Assembly: GCA_964415365.1 (NCBI GenBank)
Contig: CAYPYW010000006.1
Coordinates: 33,146-97,145, forward strand
DNA from: Hydromicrobium sp964415365
GTDB taxonomy: Bacteria > Actinomycetota > Humimicrobiia > Humimicrobiales > Humimicrobiaceae
Direction: 5' to 3'
DNA length: 64,000 nt
The position numbers were made by a program, and so were the translations under genes. Numbering within the stretch: position 1 is the first letter of the stretch; each line of letters opens with the position of its first letter. The notes beneath the pieces are model-generated. The model did no database searches, was not told where the DNA came from, and saw nothing but the letters and a program-made list of their open reading frames with translations. Positions 1 through 8,307 of the stretch are shown piece after piece.

Positions 1-1
1 C

Positions 2-88
2 GGAGCAGGAGCAGTTGTTTCAAAAGGCATCCCACCTTTTTCAGTAGCTGCCGGGGTTCCTGCCAGAGTTGCCAGATCCAGAAAGTAA
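2..88 (+). CDS. C-terminal end of a hexapeptide-repeat (left-handed beta-helix) acyltransferase, 5' truncated
   Basis: Only the last 28 codons are in the window, open from position 2 to the TAA at 86-88. The residues GIPPFSVAAGVPARV match the conserved ending of LbetaH O-acetyltransferases of the maltose/galactoside acetyltransferase type, where this turn closes the helix. Such enzymes usually acetylate sugars in glycan loci, which fits the genes downstream. The substrate cannot be told. It ends 22 bases before the next gene, so it is probably the upstream member of the same operon. Confidence 0.6.
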   Translation, partial: GAGAVVSKGIPPFSVAAGVPARVARSRK

Positions 89-110
89 TTGAATAGTTTG
101 CTTAAGGAAG

Positions 111-1121
111 ATGAAGAGTAGAATTACTTTTTTTTACAGAAAAAACAGGAAAACAATACTTCTTTTAGTAAGAATCGCAATAAGTGCTTCTCTTATTTTT
201 TACTTAATTAGAACACAGATAAAAGCTTTCTCCGATATAATTGAAATCTTAAAATCGTCAAATAAGTTTTTACTTCTTCTTTCACTCTCAACTCATGCTC
301 TGGGAACCTATATAACCGCTGTCAGGTGGAAGGCTCTTTTAAATACGCAGAAAGTAAAATTGAGCACTGCCACGTTAAGTATTACTGTTCTTATAGGTTC
401 TTTTTTTAATAATTTTTTACCTACCAGCATTGGAGGGGATGTATTCAGAGCTTACGATGCATCAAAAAAAGGTAATATTCCTTTAGGTACATCAGCTTCG
501 GTAATTCTGGTAGAGAGGTTTTCCGGGGTAGTAAGTGCAGCAACTTATGCTATTATAGCTTTGTTTTTAGGATTTACTACAATTGGGCACCGCTCGGTGA
601 TCATTCCCATCATTATATTTTTTGTTATAAGTTTAATTCTGAGTTTTTTAATTATTAATCCTTCTTTGTTTAAATTGGATAAAATTTCCAGAAAATTTAA
701 ACTTATACGTAAACTAACGGAAAAATTGTCCAATGTTTATAACACTTTGGCAAGTTTCAAAAAATACAAAGCGGTGCTTGTAGAAGTATTGATTTTTAGT
801 TTCCTCCTTCAATTTACAGTTATACTTAATTGGTGGCTGGCGTCTATGGCTCTGGGAATCGATCTGAGTTTGACTGCGTTTATTTTCATTGTACCAGTGG
901 TAGCAACCATAGCTATGATTCCCATTTCTGTGGGTGGCATTGGGCTACGGGAAAATTCTCTGGTTTTTATTATGGTCGCTATGGGAGTAAACAATGAGAA
1001 AGCTGTATTATGTTCTCTTCTTATATTACTTATGTTAATTATAATGGGAGCAATAGGAGGGGTCATATATATTGTAAGGCCGTATTTTGAAGGCAGATCT
1101 AAAAAAAATGATGCTGTTTAA
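111..1121 (+). CDS. YbhN/AglD-type integral membrane protein (UPF0104, LPG-synthase TM region family)
   Basis: A 336-residue polytopic protein with about eight hydrophobic segments. It has the family landmarks GGDVFRAYDASKKG (about residue 108), VERFSGVV (about 134) and PISVGGIGLRENSL (about 270). In archaeal AglD and related proteins this family is tied to lipid-linked glycan assembly or lipid flipping, so a role in moving or modifying lipid-linked sugars is inferred from the family and from the glycan genes around it. The ATG at 111 directly abuts an AAGGAAG run, which is closer than a usual ribosome binding site; no better in-frame start lies upstream because of a TGA at 90. Its last four bases overlap the convergent radical SAM gene. 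Confidence 0.75.
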   Translation: MKSRITFFYRKNRKTILLLVRIAISASLIFYLIRTQIKAFSDIIEILKSSNKFLLLLSLSTHALGTYITAVRWKALLNTQKVKLSTATLSITVLIGSFFNNFLPTSIGGDVFRAYDASKKGNIPLGTSASVILVERFSGVVSAATYAIIALFLGFTTIGHRSVIIPIIIFFVISLILSFLIINPSLFKLDKISRKFKLIRKLTEKLSNVYNTLASFKKYKAVLVEVLIFSFLLQFTVILNWWLASMALGIDLSLTAFIFIVPVVATIAMIPISVGGIGLRENSLVFIMVAMGVNNEKAVLCSLLILLMLIIMGAIGGVIYIVRPYFEGRSKKNDAV

Positions 1122-2515
1122 AATCCCGGAAGTAGTTTAACTATAATATTTCGTAACCATGCAGTAATACGAATGAAAAACTCGCCGTATTTAGAATATA
1201 TGACAGCATATCCTATGGCTTTTATTATAGAAAATTTCCTGAAAACACGAAATCCAAATCTCTGGAAACATCTTGCAATATCGTTCCTGGAAAAATCAGG
1301 AAGGTCAAGCAATGAACTCCTTCGTGAGATATATCCTTCAGGTATGGGTTCATCCGGATTGAAATATCCCTTTTCGATGCAATGATCATATAACTCAGTC
1401 CCGGGGTAGGGATAGAATACTGCCATGCTTACAACATCTGGTTTTATTTCACAGTTCAAGCTGATAGTATCCAGATGTTTTTCAGTGGTTTCCTCAGGAA
1501 GACCTACCATGTTTAGAGTTTTAACTTGGAATCCAATTTCTTTAGCCATCTTTGTGACTTCTAAAATCTGCCTGTTTGTCATACTTCTCTTCAGGATGTT
1601 TCGCCGTAGATCCTCATTACCAGACTCTATACCAAAATCAATCCTGCGCCCGCCTGCAGCCTTAAGCTCTTTTAACATTTCTTCGGTACAAATCTCAACG
1701 CGGCCGCCGAAAACAAAGGGTTTACCAATTTCTTCAGGATATCTTCTGCAGAATTCTGTACGAACTTGCCTGTCTATCATAAAAATATCGTCATCGAAGA
1801 AAATTTCTTTGAACCTATAATTTTCATTAAGATAATTTAACTCATCCATTATATATGTAGCAGAATGGAAGCGTACGTAGCTTCCGGATTGAGTTTTACT
1901 TATTTGTTTGTTAGCACAGTAAGTACACTGGTATGGGCAACCCCTGCTCGTGATTGCGCGTACCTGTTTGAGCCCATATTTATCAATGGATCTCTGGAGG
2001 TCAAAAAGTTCTCTGTCTTCAAATGGAAGTTCATCTAAATTATCAATAAACGGTCTTGTTTCATTTCTTATAATATTCCCATCCTTTCTAATCCACAGGT
2101 TTTTTATGTTACTATAATCTCTGTCTTCATTTAAAGCGTTTGCGAGTTCCAATATTGGATATTCTCCTTCTCCAATGCAAATTGCGTCCAGTCTAGAGAT
2201 ATCTTCGATACATATTGGATAACAGGTGGGATGGGGTCCTCCACATATAGTAAATATACCTTGAGGGGCTTTGCTGATAAGTTTTTTGATAAAAGAAAAC
2301 TGCTCTGTTGTTGAATAGACGCCTATTATATCTGGTTGTTGTTCTTTAAGATATAGTTCCCATTTTGTAAGGTCAGGTTCCAGTTCAAAGTGGATTAGGG
2401 AAGTAGATTGGAATCCGTTCTTTTTAAGTACAGCGGAAAGATAAGCCAGTCCATGTTGATAGTATAGGGGACCGAACTTTTGATTTATTTCAGTGAACAA
2501 AAGAAATATCTTCAT
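1118..2515 (-). CDS. Cobalamin-binding-domain radical SAM protein (B12-binding/radical SAM)
   Basis: 465 residues. The N-terminal part looks like a B12-binding Rossmann domain: GPLYYQHGLAYLSAVLKKNG near the start, CGGPHPT at about 91 and GEGEYPILEL at about 115. The radical SAM core starts with the cluster motif CPYQCTYC (CX3CX2C) at about residue 194 and continues through an FGGRVE/IDFGIESG section typical of the class E enzymes. Family members are methyltransferases or ring-forming enzymes for lipids and natural products; the substrate cannot be read from sequence. It is transcribed away from the neighbouring glycosyltransferase group on the same strand, probably downstream of the DPM-like glycosyltransferase at 2778-3737. 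Confidence 0.8.
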   Translation of the reverse strand: MKIFLLFTEINQKFGPLYYQHGLAYLSAVLKKNGFQSTSLIHFELEPDLTKWELYLKEQQPDIIGVYSTTEQFSFIKKLISKAPQGIFTICGGPHPTCYPICIEDISRLDAICIGEGEYPILELANALNEDRDYSNIKNLWIRKDGNIIRNETRPFIDNLDELPFEDRELFDLQRSIDKYGLKQVRAITSRGCPYQCTYCANKQISKTQSGSYVRFHSATYIMDELNYLNENYRFKEIFFDDDIFMIDRQVRTEFCRRYPEEIGKPFVFGGRVEICTEEMLKELKAAGGRRIDFGIESGNEDLRRNILKRSMTNRQILEVTKMAKEIGFQVKTLNMVGLPEETTEKHLDTISLNCEIKPDVVSMAVFYPYPGTELYDHCIEKGYFNPDEPIPEGYISRRSSLLDLPDFSRNDIARCFQRFGFRVFRKFSIIKAIGYAVIYSKYGEFFIRITAWLRNIIVKLLPGF

Positions 2516-2781
2516 AAAATCGTATTATTTCACCAAAAATAAATTCGTCAATACATTCCTTGTATACCTCTCTTACGCCTGGCAACCTTTGCAGATAGCT
2601 GCGTTGAAATACCGGATAATCATTAAAAGTTGAAGACACTCAATATTTTGTGAAAAAAATCCCTGAAATAGTCATTATAAAGGCTGAAATTTGTAATTTC
2701 TAAAAAGATAATTAATGCCAGCAAGATAATAACTGTAAAGAAAAGATAATATAGAACTTTTATAAATAAGATTCTTTTCAT
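2490..2781 (-). pseudogene. Small membrane protein gene split by an apparent +1 frameshift (about 98 codons)
   Basis: The start ATG at 2781 overlaps the TGA of the upstream glycosyltransferase (ATGA), a typical coupled start. Frame one gives 52 residues with one hydrophobic helix (residues 8-27), ending in TTT TAA at 2623-2628. The +1 frame then stays open for about 45 codons, through residues such as DYPVFQRSYLQRLPGV and FIFGEIIRFYEDISF, to a TGA at 2490-2492 inside the radical SAM gene. The shift point, TTT followed by TAA, allows a +1 slip on four Ts, like the slip in prfB. It is either a decayed gene, a sequencing error, or a programmed frameshift. I do not recognise the protein. Confidence 0.45.
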
Positions 2782-3737
2782 TTATTCTTTTGGGCGTTTC
2801 TTTTTAAAAGAAACAAAATTTCCTCCTGATTAATCCTGATTCTTTTAATTATATCTGCAGAGATGCCGACTATGAAAAGTATTATGGAAATAAAAAGAAA
2901 AGTACCCCCCACGAATCCCGACCAGATATTAGGATGAAATGATCCTATTGAGACATATGTGTATAACAAGATTGATCCGAAGAAGATACTTACTATAAAA
3001 AAGAAAAGGGCAATATAAGAAAAGAATGAAAATGGTTTGTAATCCCGGTAAGTTTCAAGAATAATTTTGAGAGTATTTATTCCGTATTTAAAAAGATTGG
3101 AAGAAATTTTTGAAGTTCTTGATGGGAAATACTTCACTTTTATGGGAGTTTCAATAATATTTAGTTTTTTAAATGATAAATCAATAAATATTTCCTGGGT
3201 GTATGTAAACTTGCCCTGGAGATTTAAAGACAGTAATGCCCTTTTAGAATATGCTCTGAATCCGCATGATACATCATAAAACTTTTTACCAACCAGCCTG
3301 CTTATAAATATTGACATTAATTTATTTCCCCATAACTTGAATAGAGGCATCTGCGGATAGTAGCTTTTGTCAACAAATCTGGAGGCAGTGACTAAATCGG
3401 CATTATTTTCCATAATAGGTTTGATAAGTTTGGGGATATCTTCCGAATTGAATTGACCGTCTCCGTCGATACTGACCATTAAATCGAAATTGTTATCCAG
3501 AGCATATTGAATACTCTTGCCAAATGATACACCAAGTCCCATATTAAAGTAGTTTTTTATTATTTCTGCCCCTGAGCCCCTGGCTATTTTGCCGGTATTA
3601 TCTGTACTACCATCATCTATAACCAGGATATGGATTTCGGATACACCATCAAGGTTTCTTGGGATATCTCGTATTACTTCTTCTATCTTTTTTTCTTCGT
3701 TGTATGCTGGGATTGAGACCAATAATTTTTTTATCAT
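2778..3737 (-). CDS. Family 2 glycosyltransferase, polyprenyl-phosphate-mannose synthase-like
   Basis: 319 residues. The GT-A domain has SIPAYNEEKKIEEVI at the N-terminus, VIDDGSTDNTG at about 40, the DxD-type motif SIDGDGQF at about 91, and SCGFRAYSKRAL at about 157. Two hydrophobic C-terminal helices (about 235-300) anchor it in the membrane. This is the layout of dolichol/undecaprenyl-phosphate hexosyltransferases (DPM1, ArnC, GtrB type), which move a sugar from a nucleotide sugar to a polyprenyl phosphate on the cytoplasmic side. It is divergent from the SMR-type flippase genes at 3932-4657, which suits a synthase-flippase pair. Mannose is a guess from the GDP-mannose genes later in the window. 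Confidence 0.8.
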   Translation of the reverse strand: MIKKLLVSIPAYNEEKKIEEVIRDIPRNLDGVSEIHILVIDDGSTDNTGKIARGSGAEIIKNYFNMGLGVSFGKSIQYALDNNFDLMVSIDGDGQFNSEDIPKLIKPIMENNADLVTASRFVDKSYYPQMPLFKLWGNKLMSIFISRLVGKKFYDVSCGFRAYSKRALLSLNLQGKFTYTQEIFIDLSFKKLNIIETPIKVKYFPSRTSKISSNLFKYGINTLKIILETYRDYKPFSFFSYIALFFFIVSIFFGSILLYTYVSIGSFHPNIWSGFVGGTFLFISIILFIVGISADIIKRIRINQEEILFLLKRNAQKNK

Positions 3738-3931
3738 ATGAATTTAATTATCTTAAATTTTGCGATTTTTGTTGTTAAAGAAAAAAATGTCAAAATCCAT
3801 TTTAAACAATTTTATAACTATAACGTAAAAAATAACAGGCTTTATATTTTTTAAAAGAACTTAATATTTAATCGATTTTAGTATAAAATGTGTTTCACGA
3901 TATTAGCTTGAGTCTGGTTTATTTAAACAAT

Positions 3932-4312
3932 ATGAAAATAACATCTGGAATTACAGATAAGAAATTTTTTTATATATTGATAATTGTTCTTACTATTGTT
4001 ATTAATTTATCCACTATAGTAGCCAGTAAATATTTAGGGATAAACCTTACTTTTTCGAAAATTTTTGTTTTATGGCTATCTGTTCTCATAATAACTTATG
4101 GTTTGAAATTTACTTTCTGGTTTTTTTTGAATAGGAAATTCCAGCTTTCGTTTATATATCCTATTTTAAGCTTGAATTATTTTATCTCTTTATTCTTAGG
4201 AAAAGTTTTATTCCAAGAGGATATTACCTTAAAAAAGATAATAGGTTCAATAGTAATTGTGATTGGAGTTGTTATTATAACTATGTCAAGTAAAAAAATG
4301 GAGGGTGTCTGA
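3932..4312 (+). CDS. Small EamA/SMR-type membrane protein, lipid-carrier flippase-like subunit
   Basis: 126 residues with four hydrophobic helices and the ending SLNYFISLFLGKVLFQEDIT...IGSIVIVIGVVIIT, as in SMR/EamA half-transporters and ArnE/ArnF. A longer reading from the GTG at 3890 adds 14 polar residues ahead of the first helix, unusual for the family, so I prefer the ATG at 3932; neither start has a clear Shine-Dalgarno sequence. It is followed after three bases by a second protein of the same type. ArnE and ArnF form a two-subunit flippase for undecaprenyl-phosphate-aminoarabinose, so this pair may flip the product of the divergent synthase at 2778-3737. That role is inference. Confidence 0.65.
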   Translation: MKITSGITDKKFFYILIIVLTIVINLSTIVASKYLGINLTFSKIFVLWLSVLIITYGLKFTFWFFLNRKFQLSFIYPILSLNYFISLFLGKVLFQEDITLKKIIGSIVIVIGVVIITMSSKKMEGV

Positions 4313-4315
4313 TAA

Positions 4316-4657
4316 ATGGCACTCTATATTTCTCTGGCTGTCTTAATTCAATTACTGGTTTCTCTGTCACAGGTTATATTTAAAATTGGAGCTCTTAAAG
4401 TAGATTTTAAGAAACCTTTGGTTTATAATCTTAAAAATAAATATCTACTGGCGAGTATATTTTTGTTTATACTTGTTCCATTTCTTTCCGTGGTTACAAT
4501 GAGGGTAATAGAATTTTCTGATTTTTATTCTTTTACTGCATTGAGTTATGTTTTTATTATGTTGTTCTGCTGGAAAATTCTTAAAGAGGATATTGATAAA
4601 TTGAGAGTTATAGGAAATCTTCTGGTTATTGCCGGAGTCATAATATTCAATTTGTGA
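4316..4657 (+). CDS. Small EamA/SMR-type membrane protein, second flippase-like subunit
   Basis: 113 residues, four predicted helices, ending in FIMLFCWKILKEDIDKLRVIGNLLVIAGVIIF, the EamA/SMR signature of a conserved KED loop followed by the last helix. GGAGG at about 4301-4305 sits well placed before the ATG. It begins three bases after its neighbour, so the two are almost certainly co-translated and probably form a heterodimer. It lies just upstream of the DUF2723 protein, which would need a flipped lipid-linked sugar as donor. Confidence 0.7.
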   Translation: MALYISLAVLIQLLVSLSQVIFKIGALKVDFKKPLVYNLKNKYLLASIFLFILVPFLSVVTMRVIEFSDFYSFTALSYVFIMLFCWKILKEDIDKLRVIGNLLVIAGVIIFNL

Positions 4658-4690
4658 AATGTTATTATTCGGGTTTCTTGAAGGGTATAT

Positions 4691-6583
4691 ATGTTGCAGA
4701 AAATTAAAAAATTTGTTGTGAGCAAGAGAATAGCAATATTTTCCGTATTTTCCTTTATAATCCCACTGGTTATTTATGTAGTTACTCTGGAACCTAAATT
4801 GGTCGGAGGAGATACAGGCTGGTATGCGAATCAAATTCCTGAAATGAGTCTTATGGTACCGACCGGTTATCCGACATTTTCAATGTTTTTAAAACTTTTT
4901 ACTTATCTGCCAATTGGTGATCTTGCTTACAGGCTTAACCTTTTCTCTGCAATATTTGGTGCCTTTACTACTTTATTTTTGTTTTTAGCCATCAATAAAT
5001 TAGCAAAAAATGAATATGTAAGCTTTATAAGCTCCATGATATTTGCCTTTATTGTGCCTTTCTGGAGTGTGGCAAATAGATTGGAGTTTGATACATTGAA
5101 TACTTTTTTTGTAGCTTTATTGATTTTTTCGGCGATTGTTTATTCTGAAAATAAAACAAGGAAATATCTTTACTTTTTCTTTTTCTGTCTGGGCTTAAGT
5201 TTAACCAATCATCCTCTCACCTTTTTTGTTGTGCCGGCAATTGTCTTATATGTCATTATCATAAATCCCCGGATTTTTAAAAGTTTGAAGGCAATTTTTA
5301 TCAGTGCAGGTTTTTTTATTTTGCCCCTTTTGTCTTACTTCTATCTTCTCATAAGATCCCTTCAGGGATTCGGAGAGGTAAATAATTTACTGAGGTTATT
5401 ATTCTACGTTACAGGAAGGGGAGTCACAGGAGAAATCCACGGCGGAAGTTTTGGTGATAAAGATATTTCATTGATTATTAAGGTAATAAAAGATTATTTA
5501 AACATACTTTACAGCACCTATGGTATCGTACTGATTATTATAGCTGTGGCAGGATTTATCTTTTTAATAAGAAAAAATAAGAAATTTGGTATCTGCACGT
5601 TTTTGCTTATAATTTTTAACTTCATAGTACCGCCGCTGTATATTGGTCATGCAAATCCAAATTATCTGCTGGATTCTATGATTGTGATTTCTTTTTATAT
5701 CGCATTTGGACTTTTATCTATACTGAACGGGTCGGTTTTTCTTTTTAATAAGTCACTACGTAGTAGAAAGATATTAAAGGTAGATAATTTTTTAAGATAT
5801 TTTTTAATAGCGATTATATTGTTGTTTTTCGCCTTTTTACCCTCTTCCCTTGTTTTGGAACATTATAGTGAACTTGATCTTTCTGAACCTCTGCCTATTT
5901 ATAAATTCTGGGATGAGGCTTTTAGTAATATGGAGAGTGGTTCCAGAGTATATGTTTTGGCGAGGGCAGCTAATGTGGGAATGTTTGTAGACACGTATGA
6001 ATATGGCGAAAAAGAAATAGAATATATTTACCATACCAACCCCCGCTATGCATTGGATGATATGATTGAAGGTCTTGAAAATGGTATATCTGTATATTTT
6101 GTAGGTAACACCAGAACGCTGCGATCTGTATTTAATGCCGAACAGGTAGGAAGAACCTATTACTGGTATAGATATAATGAGATCTTGAGACTCTTTAAAG
6201 TTACTGAACCAAAAGTTAATATTGAAATAAGTTACTCTAGTGATAGTTATACCAGAGAATTTGGCGAGAAATTCACTGTGGAATATATCATTAAAAACAA
6301 AAATAAAGAAAATATTAAAATTAATTCGCTTGAACTGGAACTTCCGGATAATATAGAACTTTTAGAAGTTGATGCTGAAGGTTATATCAATCAGTACCCT
6401 GGTATCAGTGGGGGTATATATATGTGGGTAAGTGACTCGTATGAGATAGAGGGGGAAAGTGAGATTAATCTGATTGTGGAGCTGAGGGGCATTAGACCCG
6501 GTAAGTCTCTTATGAAATTTAGAGCGACAACAACTGGTATTTATGTAAACTGTGATGATATCGAGATGGAGATAAGAGAATAA
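4691..6583 (+). CDS. DUF2723 (TMEM260-like) GT-C-type membrane protein with C-terminal beta-sandwich domain
   Basis: 630 residues. Residues 1-400 are polytopic with the DUF2723 landmarks LVGGDTGWYANQ (about 36) and VPTGYPTFSMFLKLF (about 55). The GGD aspartate sits where GT-C enzymes carry their catalytic acid. Human TMEM260, of this family, is a protein O-mannosyltransferase that uses a lipid-linked donor, so an extracytoplasmic O-glycosyltransferase role is a reasonable inference. Residues from about 505 form a separate soluble domain (FTVEYIIKNKNKENIKI, LELELPDNIEL, GGIYMWVSDSY, NCDDIEMEI) that is repeated almost unchanged at the end of the next gene. The AAGGG before the ATG at 4691 supports this start. 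Confidence 0.75.
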   Translation: MLQKIKKFVVSKRIAIFSVFSFIIPLVIYVVTLEPKLVGGDTGWYANQIPEMSLMVPTGYPTFSMFLKLFTYLPIGDLAYRLNLFSAIFGAFTTLFLFLAINKLAKNEYVSFISSMIFAFIVPFWSVANRLEFDTLNTFFVALLIFSAIVYSENKTRKYLYFFFFCLGLSLTNHPLTFFVVPAIVLYVIIINPRIFKSLKAIFISAGFFILPLLSYFYLLIRSLQGFGEVNNLLRLLFYVTGRGVTGEIHGGSFGDKDISLIIKVIKDYLNILYSTYGIVLIIIAVAGFIFLIRKNKKFGICTFLLIIFNFIVPPLYIGHANPNYLLDSMIVISFYIAFGLLSILNGSVFLFNKSLRSRKILKVDNFLRYFLIAIILLFFAFLPSSLVLEHYSELDLSEPLPIYKFWDEAFSNMESGSRVYVLARAANVGMFVDTYEYGEKEIEYIYHTNPRYALDDMIEGLENGISVYFVGNTRTLRSVFNAEQVGRTYYWYRYNEILRLFKVTEPKVNIEISYSSDSYTREFGEKFTVEYIIKNKNKENIKINSLELELPDNIELLEVDAEGYINQYPGISGGIYMWVSDSYEIEGESEINLIVELRGIRPGKSLMKFRATTTGIYVNCDDIEMEIRE

Positions 6584-6651
6584 TATATTTTTGGACTGTG
6601 CAGATATTCGGTTGTAATGCAAGGGGTAAAAATCTAAGGTAGGACATTCTA

Positions 6652-8229
6652 ATGAAGCTCATAAATAAAAATCCCAAAGAAATAATTTATACACTGGTAA
6701 TATTCATTTGTGTAGCTAGTATCTCTTTATTTTTTTTAGGCTGTTCCCCATATAAAAAAATCTGGGGTAATGATACAAGTGGTTTATTGTCATCATTTTC
6801 AGAATCCAGTATGGAGATTGTGGATTTGAATGGTGGTGACACATATCCTGGCGAAAGTTTGGAGATAAATATAAATATTGTAAATAGCGGAGACACGGAA
6901 GCAAGAAATGTAAAAGTTAACCTTATTATACCCGGTTTCTTTGCATTAAATAATGAAGAGACCAGCTGGGGCGTAGATACTTTAGATGCCGGGGAAAAGA
7001 TTTCTTTTAATACCAGTTTAAATTTAATAGATAATATAACTGAAGATACACAGGTTTCATGCAGGTTAGAAATATCTTCGGATGAGGTAGATCCTTTTAT
7101 AAGTCCTGCTTATAGCATAATGGTTTACGGTGTCAGACCGTTTGAGGAAAATTATATTCCAATAATAGGATTGCACGCAATAGAAGATCGCATAGAAGAA
7201 CCGATAGAGCTTTATACTGAATATTTTGATGAATTATGCAGGATTTTAAGAGAGTGCGGTTATGAAACTATAACATTTGCAGACCTTTTGAAATATATAG
7301 ATTATGGAAAAGCTCTGCCTGAAAAGCCGGTAATTATAACCTCTGATGATGGATTTCAGGATGTTTATACAAATGGTTTTCCCATACTCAAAAAATATGG
7401 GTACAAGATGACTGTTTTTCTGGTTACAGGTGCAATTGGTGGTTCTGATGCTGATAGAAAAACAAACAGGTATTTCAACGAGAGGGCTAAAGTAATAAGA
7501 CCCATACTTATCTGGCCTGAAATCATCGAGATGAATAAATATGGGTGTGAATTTCTATCCCATACTGTAAATCACATAAGACTGGGTCTGTCTTCTGATG
7601 AACAGTTTTTATACGAGCTTATCCAGTCAAAGGATGATATAGAATCCCACCTTGGAAACGAAGTTTTGTTTTTTGCATGGCCCTATGACAATCATTCTTT
7701 TTCGAAATGGCACTTAATAGCCGATGCAGGTTACAGGGGTGCAGTAAGGTACGGGAACGGAATTGAAGATATGAGAACAATAAATCTCTATGATATAAAG
7801 AGGGTTGAGTTTAATAGTTATATCCCGCCGAATCAATATGTAGGTTATTTGAATCTGGATAGGAACATCGTAATTGAGTATATGACTGATGAACATATCA
7901 AAGAAACCGGTCAGGAATTTACCGTGGAATACACCATTAGGAACGAAAATGAAGAAAGCATTAAAATTAGTTCGCTTGAATTGGAACTTCCGGATAATAT
8001 TGAACTTATAGGAGTTAGTCCTGACGGGTATATTGACCAATACCCTGGCGCTAGTGATGGTATATATATGTGGGTAAACGATTCATATATAATAGAAAAG
8101 GAAGATGAAATTAATCTGATTGTGAAGCTTAAAGGTACCAATCCTGGAAAGTCTCTTATAAAATTCAGGATAACTAATCATTATAATTATTTGAATTGTG
8201 ACGACATCGAAATGGAAATAAAAGATTGA
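6652..8229 (+). CDS. Secreted lipoprotein polysaccharide deacetylase (NodB domain) with flanking adhesion-like domains
   Basis: 525 residues. A lipoprotein signal ends in SLFFLGC, with the lipidated Cys at about 31. Residues 55-160 resemble a CARDB/DUF11-type beta-sandwich. The NodB domain carries SDDGF at about 231, the metal motif SHTVNH (HxxxH type) at about 302, and FAWPYDN at about 337, so the metal-binding D-H-H set looks complete. Such enzymes deacetylate N-acetyl sugars in surface polysaccharide or peptidoglycan. The last 120 residues copy the C-terminal domain of the preceding DUF2723 protein. It acts on the outer face of the membrane. Confidence 0.82.
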   Translation: MKLINKNPKEIIYTLVIFICVASISLFFLGCSPYKKIWGNDTSGLLSSFSESSMEIVDLNGGDTYPGESLEININIVNSGDTEARNVKVNLIIPGFFALNNEETSWGVDTLDAGEKISFNTSLNLIDNITEDTQVSCRLEISSDEVDPFISPAYSIMVYGVRPFEENYIPIIGLHAIEDRIEEPIELYTEYFDELCRILRECGYETITFADLLKYIDYGKALPEKPVIITSDDGFQDVYTNGFPILKKYGYKMTVFLVTGAIGGSDADRKTNRYFNERAKVIRPILIWPEIIEMNKYGCEFLSHTVNHIRLGLSSDEQFLYELIQSKDDIESHLGNEVLFFAWPYDNHSFSKWHLIADAGYRGAVRYGNGIEDMRTINLYDIKRVEFNSYIPPNQYVGYLNLDRNIVIEYMTDEHIKETGQEFTVEYTIRNENEESIKISSLELELPDNIELIGVSPDGYIDQYPGASDGIYMWVNDSYIIEKEDEINLIVKLKGTNPGKSLIKFRITNHYNYLNCDDIEMEIKD

Positions 8230-8235
8230 GGGGCT

Positions 8236-8264
8236 TTATTTAGGGATAATTTTTTTGGTATAAT
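8236..8264 (+). promoter_or_regulatory. Candidate promoter for the DUF11/SGNH gene
   Basis: TATAAT at 8259-8264 with a weak -35 (TTATTT at 8236-8241) and 17-base spacing, 44 bases before the next start. The -10 is perfect, the -35 poor. Confidence 0.35.
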
Positions 8265-8307
8265 AGAAAGCTGCTTTATAGGTATAGGTGATTTTGAAAT
8301 AAAAAAA

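Noticed and set aside
1425..1820. A 131-codon plus-strand frame opposite the radical SAM gene
   Set aside because: It is antisense to a gene with intact cluster motifs and shows no family likeness.
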